Counted from the stretch's first letter, positions 36,600-50,651 are shown. The stretch: DNA of 64,000 bases from Clavelina lepadiformis (GCF_947623445.1 NC_135245.1:813501-877500); one strand, 5' to 3'. A program made the numbers and translations. Notes: generated from the letters alone by a model not told the origin.

Positions 36600-39461
36600 T
36601 TAAGCATTGCTTCTAATAAATTCGGCCACGATATTCTGAGGGCGATCCTCCCAACTTTTCAATTCTTCGTGTGATGTGGAAATGACGTCACCCATCAGTC
36701 GATTCACTATGGTCACACAGATCACAGCGCCTGCGTTGCAAATGTGCACAAAACGTTGTGAAATTCAACTTCGACGGATTTCGAAACATTCAGTCGTCGC
36801 TGGACCGACCGTTTGAGACTTTACGCCCCAAACGACTTATTCCACAAGGTTTGAGGCGACTTGTAATTCCATGCATAATCACAGCAGTCAAAACCTACTT
36901 GTGGCGTCGTTTCTGTCTAAAACCAGTCTTAATGCTGAGTGGCCAAGTCGTTAAACCGGGTGTGGCCTTTTTAGTCGTCGGGTTTGTTATTCGCCGGAGC
37001 AAATAGAGTGGAGAAGACGGGTTTTATATTACACCGTTTCACCGCACTCTTTATCTCATCTTAGCGCACAGGCCAAATCAACTATGATGTCACAATCTTT
37101 TGCTATATGAGGTCATGGTTATTGCAATTTTACCTGCGATGCTCAGCAATGAAATGTTTCAAGACAGAAAGCAAACAATCGCTACAAATATGTTTGAAAA
37201 TATTTCAATCGTTCTGTTTCTGCGACTCACATTTCACATTCGCCCGATTGCACATAGCGATGAAGCACGCGCTCTCCATTTCCATATTTTTTATGCCGAA
37301 TTCGTCGTGGCATCTTTTGATGAACTTCATCTTATCATCTTCCTTGTAGCTACACAGAGCACCATCTAAACGACCTTGCTCTAAACAAAAAGAGTTTGTG
37401 AGATTTTGGGTGCACTCAATTGGCCATTTTTATTACGAGGTTTCCTAGCACTACCACACAGCACTAATCGTGGCCTGCAGATACCTTCAAAGAAGTCATT
37501 GGTTGAAAGCGTGCTGCCCACCATCGCAGGATGTCCTAAAGTTTTCGCACATTCTCGCAATCGCTCGGCGACATCTAGCGGCGCTTTGCTGTCATATTTT
37601 ATTTCGCGACCACAGGCGACCTACCAACAAAATACATCCAAGGCTAAGACAACAACAAAACCAGTAATTTTTTTGCTTGCGGTTAACAAGCCTGTTAGAG
37701 CTCGGTTAGATCGTTAAACTTGTAAAAATCCGAGCTGTGTTCGATACCCAGCGGCGCTGCCGTAGTGATGCCCTTATAAGGCGAGGTATAAAGGACGCTT
37801 GCTTATGTTCAGTGGAAGTGATAAACGATTTAAACTTTTGCACTTTAAAAAAAAAACTAACAAAAATGTGCATCCAACGGAACTTGCACAATGGCTGACT
37901 CAGTAACCGGGGCTCGAACGATGAGGAATCATCGCGTTCCTCATTGTCACGTCGTAACATCTGAATGACATTAAAATCTAAAAAGTACCTGGGTGTAGCA
38001 CGGTTCAACTTGCCCGGTGTAAGCTTGTTCTGTTAAAATCGAAGTCCCGGGTTCGATTCCTTTAAAATAAGAAAATGGTGAAAGTACACCATGTAATATG
38101 ACGTCACTATAGCCGTTCTAATATTTGACAAAAAAGTTTTTCCGCGACATACTTGAGCGTTAGAGATGCACCAAATCGTTGTGTCAGTTTGACAACTGTT
38201 ATTTTTAATGTTTTAAAAGGCAAATGCGCGTTTTAAGCAACGACATCCGACAACTTAGCAGATTAAAAATGACGCAGTATACGTCACCACAAAATTACCC
38301 AATCCGCCAGAGGTTCCAACACGTATGAAAGTGACGTCAGTGCAACCAGCGTAGTGCGTCAGCTTCAACATCTGAAAATGAAAAAACATCATCAGGCAAA
38401 GTTTACTCGATCGCAATGCGAAAAGCGACAGAATTATGACGTCATAGTCACCTCGTGGAGTATGACTGACATAGATGCAGCCCCAATACCATGACTGGCT
38501 GAGATGACCGGTCCCACCTTGAAGAAGGAGTATCTGCCCGCCGCCTTTCCTAGGTCTTTTAGTTCAAGCTCTGAACAAAGTATTTAATATTTCACAAACC
38601 GACGTTGTTGCGTTTCCTTGTAAACCCAAACCAACCACTTTAGCCGCCAGCGATATTTCACCGCACATTAAAACGATAAGTGGCACCCGTCTGCGACTCT
38701 GAGGCGAAATGAAACAGCACACATCGTCATGGCGGTGATCGATCGCCTCACAATGTCAAAGTTACCGGACACGTTTTATGCAATTTGTGGACCAACCAAC
38801 AGAAACACCATCATTTTGTCATACTTTCGATTATATTTGACCATATTATGATATATAAGTATGTATATTATCTTTGTGATACTCCATAAACTGAGGTTAT
38901 TGCATGACAATATTGGTAAGCAGGTTTCCGCTAAACCGACATAAGCTTCATCGAAATATTATAAAACTGCGAGATGCACTAAGTCTTACCGTCGCCACTG
39001 GCAACGGTGTCAAATTCACAATTCTTCGGTCTTCCGAGGACGTCGTAGATGAGATTTGCAAAATTCCTCATCCGTTCCGGTTTCCCCCCCATGCAAACAA
39101 ACTATGACGAAACAGAAGATTGTCACAACTGTACTTTTCGGCGCGCTCTTTTAATTTATGTTTATTATAGTTCATTCAACCAAAAAGAAAAATCAAACAA
39201 CCAATCAACAACTAATCAACCAATTAGAAGCGTTTTTGGTTGAATGCCGTACACTAAGCGACCCTGCTAACAGACTGCATAAATAAACGTGATTTCATGT
39301 TTGTTGGGGCATTGTCTTATGCTTTATTATCATAATTGTTACTTCACCTTGACGTCACTAAACCTCTCAGCAAGGTCGTCCTCGGTGGAGAGACCAATGT
39401 GATAGAGAAAATCATTTCCGTCGAGTTGAGAATTCAGGGTCATTCGCTGTGCAGCGTTCAT
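36600..39461 (-). CDS. upp1: Uridine phosphorylase
   Basis: Eight exons: 39461-39348, 39101-38990, 38570-38452, 38371-38299, 38059-37989, 37620-37485, 37380-37231, 36730-36600, coding for 301 residues against about 310 in human UPP1. It cleaves uridine to uracil and ribose-1-phosphate in pyrimidine salvage in the cytosol. Recognised blocks in order: FVCMGGKPERM (39-49), YSFFKVGPVISASHGIG (89-105), FIRVGTSGG (130-138), GIEPGTSILTEQA, DFFEEQGRLDGALCSY, NMEMESACF and CVTIVNRLMGD. These match vertebrate UPP1/UPP2 through the substrate-binding and phosphate-binding segments, and all splice phases agree. The start is the first ATG after an AG at 39478; a second ATG six codons in is possible. UPP1 versus UPP2 cannot be settled, so the symbol is tentative. 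Confidence 0.93.
37685..37860 (+). mobile_element. tRNA-derived SINE in a uridine phosphorylase intron
   Basis: Head GAGCTCGGTTAGATCG, then TGTTCGATACCC as a loose B box, then a body with GGCGAGGTATAAAGGACGC and a run of A near 37848-37858. It lies in the intron between exons 5 and 6. It is followed by a second tRNA-like piece on the minus strand at about 37895-37965 (CGTTCGAGCCCCGG). Confidence 0.5.
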
Positions 39462-42400
39462 TTTGAGACCAAGCTGCCTTAATCACGGTAATAACACGGA
39501 AATACGTCTCAAGGCCTAGGCTAGAAGACTTTTCAGTAAAATGCCAAGTAGCCTACAAGGCCGATTTTATGAAAATGGGCTCCTTGCTGAAAGAGGCTTC
39601 GCGCACTCACCTAAGCTGAAATGATTCTAACTTGCCTTTTTATCAGAAAACTTTATCGATCCTAGCAAATCACATGGTACCCGGGAGATGCTTTTAAACC
39701 TAGCTTTGTTAAAAACATTGCTCCACCACTAAAGCGTCTAAAATACGCCACTGAAGACACGTACTGTATAAGCATTTGCAGGAAATAAGTACACAATGTG
39801 ATTATGTGAGTAAGAAACGATGTAATTACCTTGATTCGCAGGTAAATTACGAATTACAGCAGCAGGCTACACAAAAAATGCTTAAACCTTCATTACACGA
39901 CCGAGTTAACTGCTGCACTTCCTGCCTGTGGTTCTGATGACTGAATATATTGACTGGTTGCGCTAAAGCACCAATGCGGATAAAGCTATAGTTGCGCAAG
40001 ATGGAAACTGAAGGAGGAACCGAAAATTTGCTTATGTAAACGCTTGGGTTCACTTGTTGAGTAATGAGGTACTAGCGGTCGGGTTTTCGTTGGTACAGCG
40101 AGCACCAACGAAACAATACCAAATCAATACGGAAACAATAGCACATCACAATAGCGGTTTTGTCTTTTGTTTGTTAGGGAAATTTTACAGAAATGATAAA
40201 AAAATAAGCTAACAGGGATGGCAATCTGCATTAAACGGCTTACGTGGTGCATTGTGTTTGTTATTACAACACAACCTTAAACGAAGTGACTATATATATA
40301 TAAGTGACAGCCCGTTCTTAAAGGTAGATACTTGATATGGATTGGAAGGTAGATTTAGGTCACTATGTTATAACATTTGAGTTAAGTTAAACAAGAAACT
40401 GTGAAAAACAGCTTTGAACGCACAGTCTTTTTTGGCTGAAATAGTGGCATCCTACCTTAAAAGTAACTTTTAAGAGTAGGCCCTATTACCTTTACCATTC
40501 ACACAGACCGTGCACAACGCATAGTTTGTACGGTTGCTATGGGCGTTTGCCGGTATCCGCACTTTGCTGGTCGGTATATGATGTTTATTGGCAGCCCGCT
40601 ATATGACTGATGGTGGTAAGCGAGCGAACTCAGTTCTTAATTTATAAAAAACTTTTTGAAAGACTTTTGAAGGTCATGCGGTGCACAGTTAAAGAAATCT
40701 ATAACACCAAGTTACGGGCTTACACCACGCAATGCACTCATTCCATTCAATGCAACCATTAAGCTGTGATGGTGGACCTGCATGAAACCCTTGAAACTAA
40801 TGCTTCCTGCTAATGCTAATGCTTTGAAACTAACTCATGCCCTTAACGGTAGGCCTATATAAATACTATGATGATACGGTACCACACTCTTTATCCTCAG
40901 ACTGAGGAAAATCTTTGCTCGACTTACCGAGCCCCGCTTACCGAGTATGTCTTTAGTAGCCCGGTAGCTAAGTGCCATACAAAATTGCAGGTTTAGTCAA
41001 ACAAGAATAGAAAACTCACACAAAGCAAACACAATGGTAAACACGACGCGATAAAAACATAGTCCCTGACTCAGCAATGGCCTTTGAACGAGTGCATTGA
41101 CTGCGCACTGGTTTCAACCCCGAGTATTACTTCTGGAAATTGTTTTTCACAAAAATATCAGACAAGCAAATTGTTAACAGCTGATCGCATAACTGAGTAC
41201 TTCCGGATCTTTCCCAACCAGTAGCCCCTTAGCTGCAATAATTGTTTCCTAATATGTAGGGATGGGGAATTCAGAATACCAAATCCGGAGGTCACGAATC
41301 CAAAATGCCAATTTAAACCGAATAACTTAATAGAATTCGGTTTTAAGGGAGCGTGGGAACGATATCGAACAAGTGAGAAGAAAGATGCGACAAAACATCG
41401 ATAAAAATGCGCGCGAGTTCTCTTGAACGTAATCGGTCGAAGGAAACAAGCGTAACTATGCACGTGCCGCACACACACACATGCACCCTTTTCTCGCTCG
41501 TCCAATTCGCCCCCTTGCATTTGTCACGTGACAAGCTTAGAATAGTGACGCAACAATGCTGAACGGTTGCCTCTGCTAAAACAGTTAGCGTTAAAATATC
41601 TCTGCAGTCGTGCCACGTCAGCAACCTCAAGGTACAAGGTTGTTCCAGTGCAAGGCTGGCTGCTACGAAGTTGCGATCTCGTTTGACGGGTGGACATTTA
41701 CGAAGCCTTAATATGTTGTACTGCAACGAACTTGTGCTTTGAATGTGTTTTTGTTGTAAATAATAAAAAAACACAGAATAGGATTCGGAATAATTCTACA
41801 ATACTAAATTATTCTGAACTGTCCATTCCTACTGATATGCTATTTGTGAGGAATTAAATTATTATCACTGAGAAATTAAAGTAAAATTCGCCGACCCTGC
41901 GCTGCTTCCGTAAACCCCGATATAACCACTGGCAAAATAAATAACAAACTCAACAACGTCTGCGATCAAAGAGCTTCCGATATCTTATTTTTCAAACATT
42001 GTTTTTCCGCTTTCCGACATCTTCAGAAGAAAACGCCGTTCCCGTTCCACCAGCAAATATTTGGCGAATATGAAAACTCAAAACAGCGGTGATCTTTACG
42101 GTCCAGTCGTAACTTGATCGAATCGAGGGTTGAATCTAGATTCTGGCAAAACTAAGACTGGCGCTCCCTTGCCAACATAACACCAAACTATGACGGTTAC
42201 TTTTATTTCACAGTGTTATATCAAAATCCTATGTATGACGAGATGTAAGTAATTTCCCCGGTACATTCTATGCAGACTATGACTTTCATGAAAAAAATCT
42301 CAATTATTATACTTCAGTCATGTGACGACAAAGGCTTCGGAGCCAAAATAAAAAAGAAACAAAAGAAAGAAAACTCAAACCAACAAATAGGCGGCTACTA

Positions 42401-42955
42401 CTGGGCATTGTGACGCAAAAATAGAAATTTAAATTTGTAATAGTTAAAAAATGAGCTATTTTAATCGAAAGCGATGACTTCAATTTCTAGTGATTGGTCA
42501 ACTCGTTTCGTTTCAATGCGTTCGCGATCATTGATGCGAAACGAAGGTTACGGATCACTGATTTTGATGATCGATAATTGATAATTAATCAGACGGTTCG
42601 GTCAAAGTCACGTGACTGCCCTAATATGGTCATACTATTGCAAAGGTTAAATGCACGGACAAGTCACGTGACAAATCATACGTCATAGCCGTCGCTGCGA
42701 TTGGTTGTTCAATACTGTTGCCATGAAGCAACGTTACGTCATATAAGAGAAAAAACATCAAAAAATACGAAGAATAAATATTTCTATTTTGAGTGGAAAT
42801 ATTACCGGACCTTTAACAAAAAAGCGAGCTCGGTATTATTACGTCACAACTCGCATTATTAGAAACAAGGTACAGATAGTGTGGATGACAAGAAGCAGAA
42901 GCCGCAATATCCTCTATAATAGTACGACGTTAAGGTTCGGAGGACGATAATTGAG
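39462..42955. other. Spacer between uridine phosphorylase and the galactosyltransferase
   Basis: It holds the uridine phosphorylase promoter and the hAT-like element at 41257. Open frames inside that element do not look like genes. A TA simple repeat lies near 40290-40305. Nothing else recognised. Confidence 0.5.
41257..41831. mobile_element. hAT-like MITE with imperfect target duplication
   Basis: The left end TAGGGATGGGGAATTCAG and the reverse complement of the right end, TAGGAATGGACAGTTCAG, are diverged inverted repeats. Flanks are CTAATATG and CTGATATG, 7 of 8 identical. At 575 bp with no transposase, it is a non-autonomous copy, older than the element at 20640. Confidence 0.65.
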
Positions 42956-45900
42956 TTAGGAGATCCTCCTCGGGCAAAGGACCACATGCATGAGTCTGGA
43001 CTTGAAGCAGGTGCAACATGAGAGCGAGAGCATGAGGAGGAGGAGGGAGATGCTGATCGCGATGTCGATCCCGGTCCCAAAAGTCGACACGTTCGGTTTG
43101 CTCGGGGGTTTCCCAACATCGGCGGTGATGTTCGTGTAGAGAGCGGTTCTCTTCTTATCCACTATGTTGTACCGGATGTTGTTCAAACCGTCCCGTCTCT
43201 GTCTCTCCGCCGCTCCTACTAGAAGGGTGTAGCGGTAGGGGTTGACCCTATTGTTGGTGTCGGAGGGGTGGTAGATCATGCGGTACCTGGAATAACCAAT
43301 GATAATTTATGAGTCGCCGACGCTCAAGTTATAACAATTTATCGATAGAAACGTGACAAACAACGCGTTTTATCACGAAAGCGGGGATAATGATGAAAGA
43401 ACTCGAATGAACAACAACAGGCACGTTGTACCAGGAAATTAAACCACACGAGACCGCTTGCTTAGAGCTCGATAGTTAAGCAAGAATTAATATTATGACG
43501 TCATTCCACAATCATGCAATTAGCCTTTCGCAACCTCTGATCACGCGCAGTGTGGGCTGGCGCTTTATTGGATCACAGGAAAGGTTTATCAATTACATCA
43601 CGTGCAACTTACTTGGCGACGTCATAGTTGGCTCGCTCCAGACCGAGGCAGCTATGCAGTATTCTGACGTACATGTCGTCGTCCTCGGCACCCCAGCCCC
43701 AGTACTCGTTGGAATATCCATTGACCTGCAACGTCGTCATATATTCATTATGTCGTAACAATGCACTATGACAAGTTCCAAGATATATCAGCCAAGTATC
43801 ACTAGTTACAGCCAAGATGCTTAATTGCTCCGTAGCCATCAGATTCGCAAATTAATTATGAGAAAGCTACTTGTAGCGCGGAGATCATTTCTCCGGTTTG
43901 ACGTCATAATTAAACATTAGCTTTGAATAATCGAAAATATTTGTGGATGGCGAACGCTTGTTGGTCGTTTGTGACGTAGCAATGCAAAGTGAGGAGGCCA
44001 AAAATAACTTCTGTTCCAGCGAGAAGGGTCTGTTATCTCACGTGACTCAATGTAAAACGGGCTTACGTAATCATGCGTGACGGGAAATGGCTTTCCATTT
44101 ATAGCGAACGTCGACATAATCACCGTAGTAACCAGGCTGTCGGTGAAAAGGAAGACGCCGACAGCTATGGTCGGTGATCCATCACTAAATCCCAGCAGGG
44201 AGGTTTAACTGACATGAAAAATAGATACGGCCGGGATATACGACCTTTATTTCTGAAGGAAATCGCGACTGACAGACGCGATTATTCGAGTTGACCTGAC
44301 ACTGGCGAAGACTAAGAAAGCGTGCGATCGATTCTTTGCGTATTCAAAGTCGCTTTGAATGAAATAGGAACATGACACCGAAATATCACAGCGTATCCAC
44401 GACAAACACTGGGTCTTGGTAACCAACAATCATTCTAGATTTAAACAAATCAAACTTACCCGCTTAAACATTACATTCTAAAAGAAACAATTAGAAGACA
44501 ATGGCCATTGTGATGTCACCAGGGTGACGAGATTCAGCCAAGAAGACAAGCTCTTAAGTAAAGGGCGACGATTGTTACAGAACAATATAAAAAGTCGCCC
44601 GGCGAAAGTTTCTTGATTTAATTTTAACCCGCAAAGACTCCACTGACCTCCCCAGCTGCCCTTTATTGGGCGTATTATTAATTTATAAAGATTGAGCGAC
44701 CAGGCTAACGTGACTCGCATGGCACCAGGAATAGACCTAAACATGATTCCAAGGAAGTATTTTAATAATTTCCAAACGCAAATATTATGGTGGAAGCAAT
44801 CTGGTTGCCGACACAAATTGAATGCAAATTCTTCACATAGTTTCCTGCACACGGTGACTATCAGGTCGCTTAAACCGCACTGAACCCCAGGTTAACTATA
44901 ACATTGGAAAAACGCGACCTGTGAAAAAATTAGGCGCTTTTAAACTCTTTCTATAGCAAACTCAAACCGAATATGCATTCTACAATGACAAGCGTTGTCA
45001 ATTAATCCACTTACGGTGTTGCTTTGCTTTAGGACTTCCGAATAAAATGAAAAAGTAAAAGGATAAGCCCAGACGTGCCCGATACTTTGTTAGAACGAAA
45101 ACTAATTTCGGCCTTTTGTTGAGGGTGAAATCGTGTTTAGGTTCCAGTTGTCACAACGCCAAACACAACAGGGTTGTAAAATATTCGGTCGTGTTTATGC
45201 CGAGTTAAGCGGCGCTATCACGCACACAAAGTTAACCAGTACACAACTGTAAGTACCCAAATGCCATCATGTGCAAGCAAAAAAGCTGGCCCTTGGACCA
45301 ATCTGTTTACCACAAAGAAACCGAACAAGGATGATAAAACGACTGCTGACAGACACGTTTGATAGAAAACAGATCCAATGTTGTTTTGAAATGAAAACGA
45401 CCGCGATCTCCTGTGCTGCATTATTGCACAAGAGGTATTTTACATTGCACAATTTAAGTTGTTCGTCAACTGATAAGCACTTGCTGCATAACACCACGCC
45501 CTGCTCAAGCTGCATGACGTCACAGGCCGGCAACTCGAGTCCAGCAATTGCTCAGCCGTGACTTGTGCGCTCATTGATAATAATTCGTGGGAAGAAATGG
45601 CTTGCGGCACAGCGTTATCGGGAAAACGCGATAAAAAGCATTTCTCATTCAACCAAGAAACCACTAATGTACGTTGCAAGCATCAGTTAAGGTGTGTTCA
45701 TGAAAGAAATCAAGCGCTTAAAGGTTTAATTTTCGAACACGTACCTGTGCGAATTGGTGTTTGGTCATGGCAATTACCCCTCCGAACAATGCATCGTATG
45801 GTAGCTGGTAGTCCCACTTGTCAATCCCAACGGACAAATGACGCGGAACGTCGGCGCACTGGTACAGGTTTCGGTCGTCTTCGGCTAGCAAGTCGACGTC

Positions 45901-46539
45901 ATGAAAGATGAAACAGTCGTAACCGCCCTCCTTGAGCGCTTCCAAATATCCGATGTTGAGCAGCTTCGCTTTGTTGAAAGTGTCCGTGCCAGATTGTTGA
46001 ATGACGAAAACCCCGTAGTCGGCTTGTTGTCGCTTCATGTTCGGGTGAATCGCCTTCAAGAACTGGCGCAGATGGAACTCCCGGTTTCTATGTGGCACTA
46101 TGATCGCCACTTTGTTGCGGGCCACGCACTCGGAGGGCTTGTGGCGTCCGCCATCCCCCACCCAAGAGAGATTGGCGAGCAGCTCCGGCATTTTAACATT
46201 CTCGTCATCTTCGCCGAGGTTCAGTTTTCCCAGCAAACTCGGGGGTGTTTCCGGACACAGGGGTAGCGGGGAGGACCCGTCGACGGGTTGCGGAGGCAGG
46301 ACCGGCGCCCCATGCATACCCAAGTCTTGGCAGTTCGTCTCGAGCCCCCGAATCCAGTCCAGCTTAATGTTTAAGTGTAGGGATATGACCAAGATGACGT
46401 CATGAATTCGAAAATATGCAATGACGAGTTCGGCGATGAGAATTATGACGAAAAGCGTCAGCCATCGTACTCTGAGTCCATGATGCGTCCGTCTTTTGAC
46501 CAGGCCTTTGGCACTGCTGTATTTCTGCCTGAGTGACAT
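42956..46539 (-). CDS. Beta-1,4-galactosyltransferase family member with extra C-terminal hydrophobic segment
   Basis: Three exons: 46539-45745, 43725-43613, 43286-42956, coding for 412 residues. Type II Golgi protein: short basic cytoplasmic end, TM anchor at residues 26-43 (WLTLFVIILIAELVIAYF), stem, then the catalytic domain with VAIIVPHRNRE, FIFHDVDLLAEDD (the metal-binding DVD), WDYQLPY and FGG in exon 1; WGWGAEDDDMYVRI in exon 2; DGLNNIRY and LYTNITADVG in exon 3. It should transfer galactose from UDP-galactose to GlcNAc or a related acceptor with Mn2+. The usual WGWGGEDDD has Ala for the second Gly. Family members normally stop soon after the DIG-like motif; this one adds about 45 residues with a hydrophobic stretch (about 376-397) and Cys-rich end. 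Paralogue type not assigned. Confidence 0.93.
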
Positions 46540-49112
46540 ATAGGTCAGGTCCCATCAACCGTCAGCGGCACAACCTTCTAAACAGTCTTATATCTGCGGC
46601 AAGTCAATAATCATTAAACTGTTTTTAATATACACTGGTAAAGGCAATGCTAATATACGGACCAATGGAAAACAAACAATTGCAAAACATTTTGACCTTT
46701 AATATTTGTAGTTTTATATGAAGCGTAAAAGACGGTGTTATTTAACGTAAGTTCATTAAAACACATACATATATACAGTATATTACATACATATAGTATA
46801 TGTACTTTAGAAAAGTGAAAAAACATAAATGGATTGCGCTGGTAAAAGACTCGTGTTCGAGGTTAAAACATGTTTTCAAAGCCTTGTGAAAGCAATAGAA
46901 CTTTTCTTTCAAAACAACTAAACATTAAACATTACTTTGTCTAAGTTTATGCTTGTGCCAATCTGTGCTAACTGACACAGAATCAATCGCTTGAAAGACG
47001 GCAATATATTATAAGTTATAGCATGGTGTACCCTAACTTTTCGACATTCGTCAATCAAAGTTGCCAAACTAGAAAGTATTAAGCAATCCAGTGTTGCCAG
47101 ATAGTAATAAACACTTTATCACAGATGCTGTCCTAAACTACTCGCTTCATGCATCTGACTTTGCTGTCCACCACTGGTTCGAGTTAAGTGTTCGTTCCAC
47201 ATAGTTCGAGATGAGCCAAGCGCTTTTGATCAAGTCTGTTAACGTAACTAACGTCGTAACTAAGCAGATAAGGCGACGCATTACGTCATATGAGATTCGA
47301 TCCACGTGAGAGAAAATAACTATAAAACGTCGTTGCTATTTTGGATACGAAATCTAAATTTAAAATATGGCCGAGGCGGGCCCGACGTTTACGCGCAAAT
47401 AAAACGTCGGAAAAGTTTGACCGAGTTAATAATCACGCAGCACTTCGCAAACAACTCCGCGACGAAGAAATGAAAGCAAATGGAAACCACAATGTGTGTT
47501 TCTAACCCGTGACTAACACAGCTGTAGGAAAAATTCCCAAGTGAGTTCTAGTAATGTGAGCACAAGGTTTCCTGGAAAGCTACAGGGATTGAAGCTCGAC
47601 AAACAACGCCCGGTTGAAACTGACGGTCTAGTTCTAGGTCCTCAAGACTAAGTGTTGAGTACTGGTGGCAGCGTCACTAAACTTCTGTCCACTTATAAAC
47701 CAACATCAATAATTGATAAGGATAAAAACAATCACAAAACTAAACAGGGAGCTATGCTTTATGATTGCCCCAACAGTATAGTAACTGCCAGACAAACGCA
47801 AACCTTTATAAATGCGAGAGGAATGTATGTAATTCAAATATTAAAGACGTAAATAATGAATTAATGACATCGTATTGGTAACGCCGCACACAAGCGTCAT
47901 ACAAACATTTTAAAGGCTGTAACAATACAATATGTGCTCATAAAGCATGAACAATAGACTTGACAGGACAAACAGTAGTCAGAAAAATCGATAAAATAGT
48001 TCGCAGTATTCGACACGGACAACTGCACTTCCTGAGTGAATTGACTGAACGTTCATCTCCATGAACTACTTTAAAAATGATTGGAAAACACCCGAGTCTC
48101 ATGCCAATATTCGCGGTCATATTTCTCTATTACACAGAGCCTACGTTGCACATGACTATTGCCTCAACGGGATTGTAATATACACTGTACCAACTGCAAA
48201 TTATTTCAGAATAATCTAGCCGGTAATTTTATTATTTTACAAGTAGTTAAGTCGCTCGAGGCGAGGAACGGCCAGCTTCAAGCAAACACTACGTCAGTTA
48301 GCTAGCCAACCACATACTTACTGCTTCCTTCACACAAGTACGCTTACTAACAGTGCTGCACACTACAACCCAAGTAAGGTGTTGTTCACACCACGAAAAT
48401 TGCGCACGCGTTTATACTTTGTTGTTAGTTATTAGCTAGAACACGAACTGAAAAAACCCGGTTTCAACAGATCTACGCAATTACCGTATTGAAAAATCTG
48501 ACACTTTTGAAAGTTACCACAAAGGGCTTAGTAACAAGATACATAAGCAGTCGTCATTCACCACACACAAAGCACTACTTCCTGCTGGATATCAATAGAA
48601 TTTACTACCAACTGGTAGGGTTGTGACTAACTGGTAGGCTTGTGAGTAATTTAAGCCATGTATTGATTTTATAGGCAAGGCGAAGTGGCGAACGAACAAC
48701 CAAACTAACCGGTGTACAGTTAAGCAAAAAGCCACCCGTCAAAAACTCCTTTCCATAGCGCCGATGGAGAGGAACACTTTAGTTCTAATCTGACCTGGAC
48801 AGTGGTTACCAGCGTGAATGTAAAACGACTTTCCATCGCTGTTTATATTACACTCATTTTTAAACTTGGATACAGTCGCACAAACCTCAAACGCATGATA
48901 CAGACACAACTATTACAGTAGAAGTATCTTAACATATCATTTTAACATATATTTGTTATGATAACCAAAGTTCAACAAACAGTGACGTATTAGCCACTGG
49001 CAAAGAATCACCAAAATAAAGTTGGTTATTTTCAACAGATACCATTTCTTACACGTTGTATTTATCATATAAGCAAAGTTACTTGAAGTTTATTAGGTAT
49101 AATATCTTACAG

Positions 49113-49310
49113 CAATTAGTGTGTGAGCTCGGACATTTAACAAACCAATGTTTCGAAATTCTAAAGTATCAAACTACCAAAGTGTACAACGCAGATGGTT
49201 TGATGATATACATAGCAGAAGACAGCAATATAACCAAGTACATACAATTGTACATGCCTGCATCAGTCAGTGAAGGATGCCAAGAGGAAATCTGTGCACA
49301 TGGCACTAGT
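49113..49310 (+). CDS. Possible GAF-domain exon of a PDE10/11-like phosphodiesterase
   Basis: Between the acceptor ATATCTTACAG and a possible donor GTAAAA lie 66 open codons in phase 0. The translation includes YNADGLMIYIAEDS and ICAHGTS, which resemble the KADGFALYFLGE and QGTTV blocks of the first GAF domain of PDE10 and PDE11. No other exon of such a gene could be found on either side, so it may be a stray or relic exon. The likeness is from memory and not tested. Confidence 0.3.
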
Positions 49311-50442
49311 GTAAAAATTGAATTAACTTTTGGTATTTATGATACAGTTTAAGAAATTAACATGCCAACCAATCACAGGCAACTTCTATGTAAGATATCA
49401 CTGTGGGAATATAATGGAGCTAAATGTGATCTGTGAAGATTATATATGGGTGTGAATGTGCACTTTGTATATATTTGGGGCATCTAGGCCTTCTGTGTTT
49501 TGTAAAAATTGATATATACCTGTAGTATTAAGGTGAATATGTGTATATACGAACCATATATGACTTAAACATTTAAGCAAATTTTGTACGATATACGTCA
49601 CAAACGATATTGGTAACTGGAAGTAAGTGTTGGAGAAGAGATGAAAACCAAGATGTTCAGAAAGCAACAAGCATGTACCTCAGCATAATATTAAACCATT
49701 AGGGTTATCACATAGCTTATGTTTATATGTAGAACTAGTAAAAGATATATGCCTGAACCAGTATATCTACAGTAGGCCTATATATATATCTTGGAATGTG
49801 TTTCCAATTGAATTTATATGAACTAATTTTTAACCAGGAAAATCAATCAAAAAAAGTATAACATATACTCATAGTGGCACTAAATTAGTACCGTATATAG
49901 AACAACAATCACCACGATTCATGGTGATCTTCAAAAAATTCTTGAAATTTCAAATCACACACATATTGACAAATGCTTTACTCGTCCTACTCACTGTCAG
50001 TTCTAATAAATTGGTAAAATGAAACCAAGGAAATATATTAACCAATAACAGGAAACTGTTTAGCTGCGCATCTGAGCAATTCCTTTTGATTTAGCTAAGT
50101 CTAAATGTAGCAAAATGCCAGAAAACAAAGCTCTTTTACCACATAGACTGCGTAAAAGCAAGTAATACTAATATTTGGTGAATAATAAACTTCAATTAAC
50201 AAACAAATACTGCAAGTTATAGCTTAATCTAAAATAAACCTAAGTCTTGTGCTTGGAATATTTTAACCAGCCTAAAAATCTTGGTACTCTTCAACAAGAT
50301 TAATGCTTGCTGCTTGAGAAAGCTTTATCGACATAGCACTGTGAACACTACAAGCCATAATAGAAACTGTAACACATGCACAATGCTCATCACCATGCAC
50401 ATACCAAACTTTACATGTTCACACAGATTCATAATAAATATA

Positions 50443-50651
50443 CTAGGCAAAGTGTGATTGCTTAAAGGGCGATTTATAATGAATAGAGATGTAAGGTTTC
50501 AGTGTACGCCATGATGCCAAAATCTGTGTTAGCTTGCGACAGTCTTCTTCGAAGACTGCCAAATTTTCCACTCGTGGCCACAAGAACAAAGAAGTATTTG
50601 ATAGGAAAATCTGAAATGCTGAATCCCTGATTTGGGTGTCATCCAGTAGGT
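50443..50651 (-). CDS. Unrecognised possible terminal exon
   Basis: After an AG acceptor on the minus strand, the open frame begins DLLDDTQIRDSAF, continues through FLWPRVENLAVFEEDCRK and ends with a TAG. Its composition is more protein-like than other frames nearby (charged residues and amphipathic spacing). No partner exons were found upstream, and I do not recognise the family. Confidence 0.25.

Noticed and set aside
37989-38059. CCCGGGTTCGATTCC looked like the B box of a tRNA or SINE
   Set aside because: On the minus strand the same bases encode GIEPGTSILTEQA in phase with the flanking uridine phosphorylase exons, with proper acceptor and donor, so it is exon 5 of that gene.
41343-41774. 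Open frame of 143 codons on the minus strand
   Set aside because: It lies inside the hAT-like MITE, has no recognisable domain, and overlaps another long frame in a different phase, so it is chance.
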